From: an uncultured bacterium
GTDB lineage: Bacteria; Planctomycetota; UBA1135; UBA2386
Direction: 5' to 3'
Assembly (NCBI GenBank): GCA_937906475.1
Contig: CALCZA010000201.1
Location: 1-44,500, forward strand
DNA length: 44,500 nucleotides
In this document: piece after piece, positions 1 to 8,585 of the stretch
Numbering within the stretch: the stretch's first letter is position 1
Layout: each line of letters starts with the position of its first letter
Program-made: the position numbers and the translations under genes
The notes under the pieces: model-generated
The model's database searches: none
Told to the model about the DNA's origin: nothing
The model's input: only the letters and a program-made list of their open reading frames with translations

Positions 1-376
1 CCGCTCGATCTTCAGGCGTTGCATGGCCTCGGCGGGTCATGGGACCGCCGCACAAAGCGCCGGAACGGGCGGCAGCGCGTGCTCCGCCCGCAGCCAAAGC
101 CGGCTGGCTAGGGGCGTGATCGAAGCCGGAGGAAAACGCTCTAGCCCCGGTGGCAAACAAGTTGTTCGAACAGTTGCGGAGAGGTCGATGGGATCGAGGG
201 TCTGCGCAAGGAGATTGACACCGTCGCCAGGTGACTTCAGTAAGGGCGCTCAGAAGCTTGACAACGGTGGTGCAGATCCATACAGATGTGCGCCCTCGGT
301 CACGAGCTCAACCCTCAATGCCGGATTCGCATACGTCGGATTCGGGTGGTAAGGTTGCTCTGGACGAGCTTTGGAT
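1..376. other. No recognised gene left of the tRNA
   Basis: One forward frame is open from the window edge to a stop at 350-352, but the translation is rich in Arg, Gly and Ser and shows no domain I recognise. Its last residues faintly resemble the VGFRVV end of formylglycine-generating-enzyme domains, and a one-base insertion would restore that reading, so a decayed gene end is possible. On the reverse strand an ATG at 24-22 could begin a gene running off the left edge; only eight residues are visible, too few to judge. Confidence 0.3.
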
Positions 377-451
377 GCGGGTGTAGCTCAGTGGTAGAGC
401 ATCACGTTGCCAACGTGATGGTCGTGAGTTCGAATCTCATCACCCGCTCCA
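377..451 (+). tRNA. tRNA-Gly (anticodon GCC)
   Basis: All four arms can be drawn. The acceptor stem pairs 377-383 with 441-447, and the D arm is 386-400. The anticodon stem is 402-406/414-418, with loop TTGCCAA and anticodon GCC at 409-411. The T arm 424-440 has the TTCGAAT loop. The discriminator base is T448, and CCA is encoded at 449-451. It would read GGC, and GGU by wobble. It stands alone with no neighbouring tRNA. A reverse-strand ORF crossing it translates to the familiar spurious DEIRTHDHHVGNV peptide and is not a gene. Confidence 0.97.
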
Positions 452-691
452 TTTTCCCCCTTGCCGACAAGGACTTGGGCCCTTCGCTCCGCCGAGCGAT
501 CGCCGCGCGCCCCCTCTGTCGCGCTCCACAAGCCCCCTGGCCAGGGCGCGAGCTTCTTGCGTAGCCAGACGGCAAGCGCGCCTTGGTCGACCTCGCGCAG
601 GCTGAGAGAGTCTAGGAGCGCATGCACATACGACCGCAGTGCGCCGGTGCTGCGAGCCTAGCTCAAACCGTGCTAGGCCCGCACGATCGGT

Positions 692-1813
692 CTACTTCTC
701 GTCGCCGACTTCCGCCAACAACTCCATCACGATGTCTTCCATCGCTTCGCCGCGCTTGTTCTTCGCGCGGATGACGCCCTTGTGGTCAATGATGTAGATC
801 GTTGGCCAACCGCGAACGTTCCACTCCGCGGAGATCGGGCCGCGGGTGCCCTTAGGCCCGTTCCAGAACGAACGCCAGGTGATGCTCTCTTCCTTGAGGC
901 GCGGTGCAAGAGCCTTGAGGTCCTCATCCGAGTTGACGCCCAGCAAGGCAAACGGCTTGTTCTTAAGCTTCTTCACGAGCGACCGCTCGTGTGGGTACAT
1001 GGCCCGGCACGGGCCTCACCAATCACCCCAGAAGTCGATCACGACAACCTTGCCGCGATAGTCACTCAACTTGAACGGCACGCCGGCGAGGTCTTGCCCG
1101 ACAATGTCCGGCGCTTGCATGCCGATCTGTAGGCGCGTCTTCTCAAACTCGGGTGCGTTGGCGCGCAGAGCTAGCTCCGTGCCCTTGGCAAGTCGCGCGC
1201 ACTCAGCCAACAACTCACTGCCTTTGCTGATGTCTTCGGCTGATGGCGTGCGACCGCGAGATGCGACCATCGAGTAACCCTTAGAGAACAGCGCGTTGGC
1301 CTTGATCATCGGATGCTTGCTCGCAAGCAGCGCGTCCATGACCTTGCCATGTAACTCTTCGCCAACGGCGCGTCGCAACACACCGATGTACTCGGCGACC
1401 TCCAGCAGGTCGGCGCTATCGGCATGACGATCCAAGATCGCCTCAACCGACTTCGTCGCGACCTTCTTGTTGGCACTCCACAGAGCGATCCACCCCAAGA
1501 ACGGCACTTCGCCCCCAGCCGGCGCGTAGCGGCCGGCGGCCTTCTGAAACTTCACCGCCCAAGCCTTCTTGTCAGGGGCAACGACGGCGGCACGAAGTTC
1601 GCTCATGGCAGCCTTGTCGCTCCGCTCGCGCGCCTCCTTATAGGCCGGTGAAGCAGAGACTCTGCGGCTCGCCAAGTAGTAAGCGTCCATCGCGCTGTCG
1701 TACTCAGCCTTCATGGTTTTGTATTCGGCACGCGCGGTCGTCAGCGCTACGTCCTGGCCAAACAACGCCCCAGCGAAGGCTAGGCAGGTAATGAGGGTAA
1801 TCGTCTGTTTCAT
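692..1813 (-). CDS. Secreted TlpA/thioredoxin-like selenoprotein (in-frame TGA as Sec266)
   Basis: Read through the TGA at 1018-1016, the gene gives 373 residues. An N-terminal signal peptide (MKQTITLITC..ALFGQ, residues 1-20) is followed by a helical domain. A thioredoxin fold starts near residue 230 (APDIVGQDL, then VVVIDFWGDW). The active site reads W-U266-G-P-C269, so the TGA replaces the first Cys of CxxC. After it the fold continues without interruption through LLGVNSDED and the cis-Pro motif GWPTIYIID. An automatic caller would split it into 692-1000 and 1016-1912. I chose ATG 1813 because it begins the signal peptide and has GGAG six bases upstream. The family reduces or oxidises thiols outside the cytoplasm. 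A sporadic nonsense mutation is the alternative, but the intact downstream frame and the hairpin at 974-991 favour Sec. Confidence 0.85.
974..991 (-). promoter_or_regulatory. Putative bacterial SECIS hairpin
   Basis: In the mRNA, CACGAGC-GGUC-GCUCGUG forms a perfect 7-bp stem with a GGUC apical loop. It begins 24 nt after the TGA at 1018-1016, so the loop starts 32 nt after it. The E. coli fdhF SECIS also presents a GGUC loop, bound by SelB. A second hairpin, GGCCCG-UGC-CGGGCC, directly abuts the TGA (1015-1001). I see no bulged U like that of fdhF. The hairpin codes for HERSLV, so part of its sequence may be constrained by the protein. Confidence 0.65.
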
Positions 1814-2100
1814 GGTTTGCTCCGCTCGGGAAAACGCGATGCGATACATCGAGCCTCCAATGATAGTCGCCAGCATGGACGACACTACGCTGCAAGTGTG
1901 ACGAACCCGCAACGCTTAGGGGCCTAGACCATCCAAGCTGCGGTTCGCCCCCCCACGGCACTCCGTCAACCCACCGACTCCACGGCCACCCGGTGTCCCG
2001 GCGTCCCGACCGAAGAGCCAGCCGCAAATCAAACTCTGACGCGACTGCGACTTTGGTGTCTAACGGAGTACACCCAGCCGATCCAACCTCTAATCAACGC

Positions 2101-4815
2101 ATGCCCCAACGCACGTCTTCGGATCCAATCCACGGCAGGAACCGCAACACGGCCCCCTTGCTCTTGGCCTCGATAGCGGCTGGCATTGCTCTCACCTGGC
2201 TGCTGTGGCCCAACAACACGGAACCAGCCGTCCCCCTATCCGCAACCAATAAAGAAGGCGCAACGCAGAGTGCACCAAGCATCGCGAGCACTACTGGTGC
2301 AGACCTGCCAAACACGTCGCGCGATCTCTACGAAAGCAAACGAACCGAAGTTCCAGCCAACCAACGAGCTGATTCGAACTCGACGCCGAAACTATGCCTC
2401 ATCGTCAAAGATGCGGAGACGCTTGATCCGGTCGCCGGCGCGGCAGTCCACTACATGCTCGAACGCGTTAGCTGGCTGCAACTGAACGACCAAGACCGCC
2501 TCGCTGTAGACACCGGCGACTGGCTAGAATGGTGCCGGGATCTTGGCGAGACAAAGACGACCAACGCGGCAGGATGCATCTGGGTCGAGCGCGGCACGTA
2601 TTTGGGTGTAGCTTGCGAAGCTCGCTCTGCGGACGCCGTTCGTTATGGCCACCTCACGCTAGGAGGCGCGCAATGCAAAGAGCCTGGTCCTTTTTTGCTG
2701 CTACTACATAAAGGGGTGCTGACCGAAGTTCAGGTCGTGGACAGCGCAGGAAAGCCGCAGCCTTACTTCCCGATCCGACTGCGCCCATTGCGCGGCGGCA
2801 AAGTCGCCGAAGGCAAACACCCAAGCTTGCGACATACAGGCGCCGATGGCAGTTGGCACATCCGCGACCGGCAAACGTTGATCGAGGCTTACTGGGAAGA
2901 ATCGGATGAGGCTCCCTTCGATGGCATCGAAGTGCGCCTCGGTATCCCGCTGCCGCCATCGGCGGGCAACGGGCCGACGGCCATCATCTTGTTTGCGGTG
3001 CCACCAAGTTCACCGTTCGTTCTAATCGCGCCCGATACCGGGTCGGTGATCTTGCGTGCTCGCGGGCCGCTGGGCAGGTCTATCGGGCGCCATGGCGATC
3101 ACAGACTTGCCGAGAAGCAGACCTATGCGTGGATCAGAGGCAATGTGCCGATGGCAGGAAACCATGACGCGAAGTTCCTATACGTCCCGCTCGGCCTCAC
3201 GCTGATCGCCGAAGCCTGGATTGACGGTGCTGACTTTAGTGAAACAGGACTCGAGTTCATCGGGCCCCAGACGAGAGGCCAGATCATCGACATCACCCTG
3301 AGGGCCAGAGTCGAAAAGATCTTGGTGATGGGCACACTCATCGACACCAAGGGCAACCCAATTGCCAACAAGAGCTTTCGGCTGCAACTTGCTTCGGGCG
3401 ACATGCTAATTAGGCCACACGCCACCACCCAGAATGACGGATCGTTCCTGCTCACAATCTCCACGAAGATTAAAGACAGGCCACTCGACCTTGCCTTCAT
3501 CCAAGTAGTGACCGAAGCCTACACGCCTCATGAACAGAATCTCAATATTGGCGGGACAGTCGCCATTGACCAATTGCGTCAAGGACTGAACGAGATCGGG
3601 ACAATCGAGATCGGCTCCCTGCCCGTGATCGCGGCGGGGCAAACGATCGTAGACGGCACCCCCGCCACTGCCACGGTCTACGCCGAGTGGTTGCCTTTTG
3701 AGCGCGGCCCCAACGCCTGGGATCGGATGCGCGGAACCACCATCGAGACAACCAAAGACGGGATCTTCACGTTGCACGGTTTGGCACCGCGCGCGCGTGG
3801 CTATCGGCTGTTTGGATATCTCCCGGCGGCCATCCTTCCGCCGAGCTACATCGACGTTGTGGTCGGCCAAACCAACATCGATCTACCCGTCACACTAGGT
3901 GGCGAGATGGTCGCCGAGGTTGTGCTTGATCCGGGCATTGACGCCAAGGATATCATCTGCCAACTGACCCCCGTGAGACGCACAAAGAAGGCGCTGGACG
4001 CTCTCAACTACATGTGGCGATCGCCGTATGGCCGCCGTCAAGCCGCTGAAGAAAAGCACGCCCACGCACTGTGGCGCTGGCAAGGCCTGCAACCAGGCGA
4101 CTATCAACTAAAGGTGATGGCTGCAGGATGCCACCAACCGCTCGTTGTCCTGACTGACCTCGAAGTCCTCCCTGGCGACACCTGCTCTGATGCACGGTTA
4201 CACCCCATCGACCTACGAGGCCTGCTGATTAAGACAGCAGTCACGGTCACGAATCCAAGCGGCGAATCACTCAATGAGTCGGCCTTCGTCCACTCGGCCA
4301 AGACGCCAATGTTAGCGGTGCAGTCAGTGGGCGGTGTGGCTCAGATCGTCGGCATACCCCCCATGGATCTGATGGTCCGCGCTGCTGGCTACCACCCCGA
4401 GCGACTCGGCAAGGTGACCGGCCCTTGCACCATCACGCTCAGACCCCTGCCACAGGTCACTGTCAAGATCGCACCAGTTGCAATCCCGGCAGGCTGGCGC
4501 GCATTCGTAAGCGCGAGCGTGGAGTCTGCGCCATCAACCATCAAGGTGCTCAGGAATCGGGAACCCAGCAATCTCGAAACAAGCTTAGCATGGGATCAAG
4601 CTGTCGAAATCGGCCAGCAGGTAGACCTGAAGATCCCTGCAAACCCAGGTGCGAAGATCTCCTTACGTGCCTACGTGAAACGCGTCGACAACGATACCGA
4701 ACAGCACGTCATCGATCTTGGCTCACGTGCGAACATGCTCGCCTTGCCGTCCGCCAACTCGCCGATCCACCTGACAATCTCTGCGGCAAACATCCAAGCG
4801 GCGACCCACCGGTAG
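2101..4815 (+). CDS. Membrane-anchored protein with repeated carboxypeptidase-regulatory-like beta domains
   Basis: This gene encodes about 904 residues from ATG 2101. The frame is open further upstream, to an ATG at 1993, but the 2101 start places a single hydrophobic segment (APLLLASIAAGIALTWLLW) close to the N terminus as an anchor. A low-complexity Ser/Thr/Asn linker follows. The rest is beta-rich and resembles Ig-like carboxypeptidase-regulatory (CarboxypepD_reg) repeats, with recurring phrases such as VxGTxIDxxGNPI and DGSFLLTI. No catalytic motif was seen. Most of the chain should lie outside the cytoplasmic membrane. It resembles the larger protein at 17887-21000 in plan. Function is unknown; such domains usually bind proteins or glycans. 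No clear Shine-Dalgarno marks the start, so the N terminus is uncertain. Confidence 0.75.
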   Translation: MPQRTSSDPIHGRNRNTAPLLLASIAAGIALTWLLWPNNTEPAVPLSATNKEGATQSAPSIASTTGADLPNTSRDLYESKRTEVPANQRADSNSTPKLCLIVKDAETLDPVAGAAVHYMLERVSWLQLNDQDRLAVDTGDWLEWCRDLGETKTTNAAGCIWVERGTYLGVACEARSADAVRYGHLTLGGAQCKEPGPFLLLLHKGVLTEVQVVDSAGKPQPYFPIRLRPLRGGKVAEGKHPSLRHTGADGSWHIRDRQTLIEAYWEESDEAPFDGIEVRLGIPLPPSAGNGPTAIILFAVPPSSPFVLIAPDTGSVILRARGPLGRSIGRHGDHRLAEKQTYAWIRGNVPMAGNHDAKFLYVPLGLTLIAEAWIDGADFSETGLEFIGPQTRGQIIDITLRARVEKILVMGTLIDTKGNPIANKSFRLQLASGDMLIRPHATTQNDGSFLLTISTKIKDRPLDLAFIQVVTEAYTPHEQNLNIGGTVAIDQLRQGLNEIGTIEIGSLPVIAAGQTIVDGTPATATVYAEWLPFERGPNAWDRMRGTTIETTKDGIFTLHGLAPRARGYRLFGYLPAAILPPSYIDVVVGQTNIDLPVTLGGEMVAEVVLDPGIDAKDIICQLTPVRRTKKALDALNYMWRSPYGRRQAAEEKHAHALWRWQGLQPGDYQLKVMAAGCHQPLVVLTDLEVLPGDTCSDARLHPIDLRGLLIKTAVTVTNPSGESLNESAFVHSAKTPMLAVQSVGGVAQIVGIPPMDLMVRAAGYHPERLGKVTGPCTITLRPLPQVTVKIAPVAIPAGWRAFVSASVESAPSTIKVLRNREPSNLETSLAWDQAVEIGQQVDLKIPANPGAKISLRAYVKRVDNDTEQHVIDLGSRANMLALPSANSPIHLTISAANIQAATHR

Positions 4816-4842
4816 GAACGATCACCATGCCGAGGGGGCCCC

Positions 4843-5796
4843 TCACCCATCTTGGCAATGCACAGACACAAACCCTTCGGGCCGAAGCACCGACTCGCCG
4901 CTCCAACGATACGCGCACAGCCGACCCTCTTTGGCAACGCTGTAGTCCAAGCACGCCACGTTTGGCGCTAGCGGAACAAGCTCGTGATCGTTAGGCATCC
5001 AATAGTGACCGAATAACACCGGCGGTTCTTCCGCGCCGTAGGGGCACGCTTGGGCGATGGTCTTAGATGACAGTGGCTCAGTAGGCATTGCCGCCAGTTC
5101 CTTATCTCGAAAGCTGAACGTGTAGTCGCGGTAGGTCGCGCCCGCCACAGACGGATCCTCATACCACTTCGTGCGAACGTTTTTTCGCGGGTTGCCATCC
5201 TTGTCCAAAAAGGTGCCCCCAGCAGGAAGCCTGGTTTCGGGGCCCTTCAGCAGCACTTCGACGGCAACGAAGAGCGGCTCGCCCGGTTCGCTGGCGAGGT
5301 GGAAGAACCGCTCGTCAAACCCACCAAACCTCTGGCGATGCTGCTCGACAATCTGCATTGCCGCTGGCTCCCAGCATGCGTGCACGACGCGCAAGCCACC
5401 GAGGTCGAGCCACATCGGTAGCGTCTGAAACCATCCCGTGTAATCGGCGAGTTCTTGGTCCGACAACTGCGCCACAGTTTCCCGATACTGCCTAATGTTC
5501 TTGTAGGTCCGTTCGCGCAGGAACGCACCGCTGGCGTCGGGCCGCTTCATGTGGAAGGCGACCGCATTGAACTCGTGGTTCCCCATCACGGCCAACGCAG
5601 TTCCGCGCTCGACCATGGTCCGCGCAATCTCAAGCACGTCCTTGATCGCGGGACCGCGATCAATGAAGTCGCCGACGAAGATGACTTTCCGATCCGCATG
5701 CCAGAAGCAGCCGTCCCGCTGCGCGTAACCGAGTTTTGCTAGCAACCGGCGGAGCGCGTCGGAATGGCCGTGGATGTCGCCGATCACATCGTACAT
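4843..5796 (-). CDS. Metallophosphoesterase (PPP/ApaH-like)
   Basis: This gene encodes 317 residues. The calcineurin-like motifs stand in order: GDIHGH (D7, H9), GDFIDRGP (D43, D46, R47) and GNHE (N73, H74). C-terminal motifs VVHACW and VLFGHYW supply further metal-binding His residues. The family uses two metal ions to hydrolyse phosphoesters, acting on diadenosine tetraphosphate (ApaH/PrpE-like) or phosphoproteins. No signal peptide is present, so it should be cytoplasmic. It is longer than ApaH/PrpE (roughly 220-280 residues), mainly through an insertion around residues 150-240. Its end faces the preceding forward gene with only 27 bp between them. The exact substrate cannot be told from the sequence. 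Confidence 0.88.
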   Translation of the reverse strand: MYDVIGDIHGHSDALRRLLAKLGYAQRDGCFWHADRKVIFVGDFIDRGPAIKDVLEIARTMVERGTALAVMGNHEFNAVAFHMKRPDASGAFLRERTYKNIRQYRETVAQLSDQELADYTGWFQTLPMWLDLGGLRVVHACWEPAAMQIVEQHRQRFGGFDERFFHLASEPGEPLFVAVEVLLKGPETRLPAGGTFLDKDGNPRKNVRTKWYEDPSVAGATYRDYTFSFRDKELAAMPTEPLSSKTIAQACPYGAEEPPVLFGHYWMPNDHELVPLAPNVACLDYSVAKEGRLCAYRWSGESVLRPEGFVSVHCQDG

Positions 5797-6070
5797 GGCT
5801 TCAGTCTACTAAAGATCGAATTGCGATGCGCTCACCCAATCCTTCAGCCACTTGCGCAAGCACCGCCTTCACACTGCACACGATCACGAAACCTGGGCCG
5901 TTGCATTCATGATTTGGCTCGATCCGCGAGCAACGCAGTGAACCTGCTACAGTGGTTCGTGGCGACTCCACCTCAATCGGAACGCTGCTTCGAATCCCTG
6001 GGCCGATGACAGATCCCACGGCAACAGGTTTGCGAACTGAGCCCCTAATTCTCGGAAGAGGTATGTGTAA

Positions 6071-6709
6071 ATGATGCCACCCAAGTGCCGGCTATGTGAC
6101 AGAGGTCATGAAACGGGAGATGACTGTGAATCGATCTGTTTTGCCAGAACCGCGAGTGATCAAGAATGGCATGACTGGGCGGCTTCTCCAGCGGCGATCC
6201 CGGACCATCCTCCTGATTGCGGTTGGTTTTGCGATAGCCATGTTGAAACCGCTAGATCCCTTGTGCACTGCGACCTCACATCAGCTTTAGACCACGTCCG
6301 GACACACGAATTGTGGCACCTTGTCTACATCGATTTGTTCGATCGAGAGACACCACCGCTGATGCAAGAGAGTGGAGTTGGCTTTGAAAGTGGCTTTATT
6401 GAATTCTGGGATCAGATGCTTGCCACCATCGAAGTCAACGGAACTCGCTTTCCCTCGGACTACCGACTCTCGTTTGCCGACGACGGGCCTGACTACTCCT
6501 TGGAGCGCGGCAAGTTGGAGTTGCTGACGGTTAAACAGTTCCTGTCAGATCGGGACGACTCATCGAAGATTGAGCGGCAGATTGCCAAATCTCAGGCAAG
6601 CGAGATGCGGACACACGGGCATCCGGCGGTAGCGCAGTGGCTCACCACGCTGTGTCACCAGATTGCGGAACAATCGGAACCTGACTTGCTTAAAATCAAC
6701 AACTCGTAA
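6071..6709 (+). CDS. Hypothetical protein with N-terminal Cys/His cluster
   Basis: This gene encodes 212 residues that I do not recognise. The N terminus has CRLC, then a His and two further Cys (residues about 6-23), which could bind zinc. WFCDSHVETA and RTHELWHLVYID follow, with more His and Cys. The C-terminal half is acidic and helical. No signal peptide or membrane segment is visible. ATG 6071 is preceded by GGAAGAGG nine bases upstream; the second Met, three bases on, is equally possible. The gene stands alone between two reverse-strand genes and is somewhat less GC-rich than its neighbours, so recent acquisition is possible but unproven. Confidence 0.7.
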   Translation: MMPPKCRLCDRGHETGDDCESICFARTASDQEWHDWAASPAAIPDHPPDCGWFCDSHVETARSLVHCDLTSALDHVRTHELWHLVYIDLFDRETPPLMQESGVGFESGFIEFWDQMLATIEVNGTRFPSDYRLSFADDGPDYSLERGKLELLTVKQFLSDRDDSSKIERQIAKSQASEMRTHGHPAVAQWLTTLCHQIAEQSEPDLLKINNS

Positions 6710-6782
6710 TTCACGAGTCTAGGCAATTCATACTGCGGTTCGAACCAGCCGAGTCCCACTCAGCCACGGCCCCGGCCTCACC

Positions 6783-8567
6783 TCAGACGCTGCCGCGCAT
6801 CGCGTCTTCTAGCGACCCTAGGGCGGTCGCTGGGTCGAACTTCTTGACGCGGCCAGCATCTAAACAGAGCACCATATCGCAGTCTTTCAACGTGTTCGCA
6901 CGGTGCGCGATCGTAAACGACGTGCGACCAGCGAGCAGGCGTTGCAGCGCCTCCATGATGCGATCTTCGGTGCGCATGTCGACCGAACTGGTTGGCTCGT
7001 CGAGGATCAAGATCGGCGCATTCTTCAAGAACGCGCGAGCTAGCGAGATGCGCTGGCGCTCACCGCCCGACAACCGCATACCGCGCTCGCCAACAACGGT
7101 CTCGTAACCCTCGGGCATCGAGTCAATGAACACGTCGGCATGCGCGAGTCGCGCAGCCTCGACCACTTCTTCCATCGACGCATCGGGTCGGGCGTAGCGG
7201 ATGTTCTCGGCGATGCTCTTCTTGAACAGCACCGGATCTTGCAGCACGACCGAGAATTGCTGGCGCAGGTCGTCGATCTTCAGATCGCGTAGATCGGTGC
7301 CGTCGATTCGAATCGCACCCGACTTCGGGTCGTAGAGACGCGTGAGCAGGTTGGTGATCGTGGTCTTGCCGGACCCAGTTGGACCGATGAGGCCGATGCG
7401 CTGCCCCGCCTTAACGTCGAACGACACGCCTTCAAGGATCGGCTTGCCATCGTCATAGGCGAACGCAACGTCATCGAACGACACGTCGCCATGAGCGCGA
7501 TCCAACGACTTCGCATCGGGACGCTCGGACACCTCAGGGATTTCGTCCAAAAGATTGAGGGCGCGCTCGGCACTTGCCAGCGCCTGCTGCATCGTCGCGA
7601 TCTGGCCGACCATGGTTTGCAACGGCGTGTAGAGCTGCACCAACAGCGCTCCCGCCATCACCATGTCGCCGAGCGTGATCGAGCCATCACGAACGAGGTA
7701 CATGCCAACCATTAACACGCCGGCACGCGCAGCGGCGCCAAACAGGTCGGTGCGCAAACTCATGTGGCCACGTAGCACCGCGACATCAACCTTGGCCTGC
7801 ATGCCCTCACGCGCGATGGCTTCGAGCTTTTGTGCTTCCAGCTTCTCGTTGCCGAACGCTTTGATTACGCGCACCGCAGAGAACGCCTCTTGCAACTGCG
7901 CCATCGCCTGGCTGTCGAGTTCCTTAACCTTGTGCCAGCCCTGACGCAGTCGTTTGCCGTATGGCGCCGTGATCAACAGCAGTGCTGGCGCGGCGAGCAA
8001 GCCGAGGATCGCTAGCTGCCAGCTCATGATCGAAATCATCACGGTCATGATGCCGATCGCCAAGATCGACGCGGCCAGCGGGATCATGCCATCCAGCAGC
8101 ACGGCCGGGATGACGGCGGTGTCGAACAGAACCCGGAAGGTCGAATCCGCCGAGCCCTTCTTGTCGTGATAAGAGAGCGAGAGGCGTTCGACGTGCGGGA
8201 ACAACCGTAGGCGGAAGCCGAGAACGAGCTTCTCCTTTGTCTTCGCTTGCAGCACACGCTTCGTAAACCGCAGCAACAACGCGATGATCGCCGAGCCCAG
8301 GAAGAGGGTGATCGCTACGCCGAGTTTACCAGCCGGAGTGGACCCAACGGATTCCGGCACGAGCGTGCCAACCACATCAGGTAGCGCGGCATCGTTGAGG
8401 TAACAATCGACGGCGATCTTCATCGCAAACGCCGGCACCAACACCAACGGCGCCACCGCCAAGCTCAGTAGCAGAATGGTGACAAACTTCTTCCATTGAT
8501 CGCGCTGCTCATCGAGCACGCGACGGAAGATGCGGTAACCAGATTGCGCTTGCGGATCGTTTGCCAC
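6783..8567 (-). CDS. ABC exporter, fused permease-ATPase (MsbA-like)
   Basis: This gene encodes 594 residues, the usual size of a half-transporter that works as a homodimer. Hydrophobic segments between residues 28 and 330 form the type-I exporter membrane domain. The nucleotide-binding domain has Walker A GPTGSGKTT (K401), the Q-loop around VLQDP, signature LSGGERQ (499-505), Walker B ILILDEPTS (519-527) and H-loop His555. MsbA-type proteins flip lipids, lipid-linked glycans or drugs outward using ATP. The start is GTG 8567 with no strong ribosome site. It lies 18 bp downstream of the ketoacyl synthase, so it is probably the last gene of that operon and may export its product. Confidence 0.93.
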   Translation of the reverse strand: MANDPQAQSGYRIFRRVLDEQRDQWKKFVTILLLSLAVAPLVLVPAFAMKIAVDCYLNDAALPDVVGTLVPESVGSTPAGKLGVAITLFLGSAIIALLLRFTKRVLQAKTKEKLVLGFRLRLFPHVERLSLSYHDKKGSADSTFRVLFDTAVIPAVLLDGMIPLAASILAIGIMTVMISIMSWQLAILGLLAAPALLLITAPYGKRLRQGWHKVKELDSQAMAQLQEAFSAVRVIKAFGNEKLEAQKLEAIAREGMQAKVDVAVLRGHMSLRTDLFGAAARAGVLMVGMYLVRDGSITLGDMVMAGALLVQLYTPLQTMVGQIATMQQALASAERALNLLDEIPEVSERPDAKSLDRAHGDVSFDDVAFAYDDGKPILEGVSFDVKAGQRIGLIGPTGSGKTTITNLLTRLYDPKSGAIRIDGTDLRDLKIDDLRQQFSVVLQDPVLFKKSIAENIRYARPDASMEEVVEAARLAHADVFIDSMPEGYETVVGERGMRLSGGERQRISLARAFLKNAPILILDEPTSSVDMRTEDRIMEALQRLLAGRTSFTIAHRANTLKDCDMVLCLDAGRVKKFDPATALGSLEDAMRGSV

Positions 8568-8585
8568 GTTCGGGTTCGGAGAACT

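Noticed and set aside
2..352. Long open forward frame ending AYVGFGW, like a damaged formylglycine-enzyme C terminus
   Set aside because: Only a few end residues fit, and one base would have to be added; the rest does not resemble that family.
388..627. Reverse-strand ORF across the tRNA with peptide DEIRTHDHHVGNV
   Set aside because: This is the well-known antisense translation of a tRNA gene, and the rest of the ORF shows no domain.
4832..4844. GAGGGG-G-CCCCTC palindrome between convergent genes
   Set aside because: The central loop is one base and there is no T-run, so it cannot act as an intrinsic terminator.
5801..6019. 72-codon reverse ORF directly upstream of the metallophosphoesterase
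   Set aside because: Part of it looks protein-like (VKAVLAQVAEGLGERIAIR), but there is no ribosome site, no known motif, and its start half looks random.
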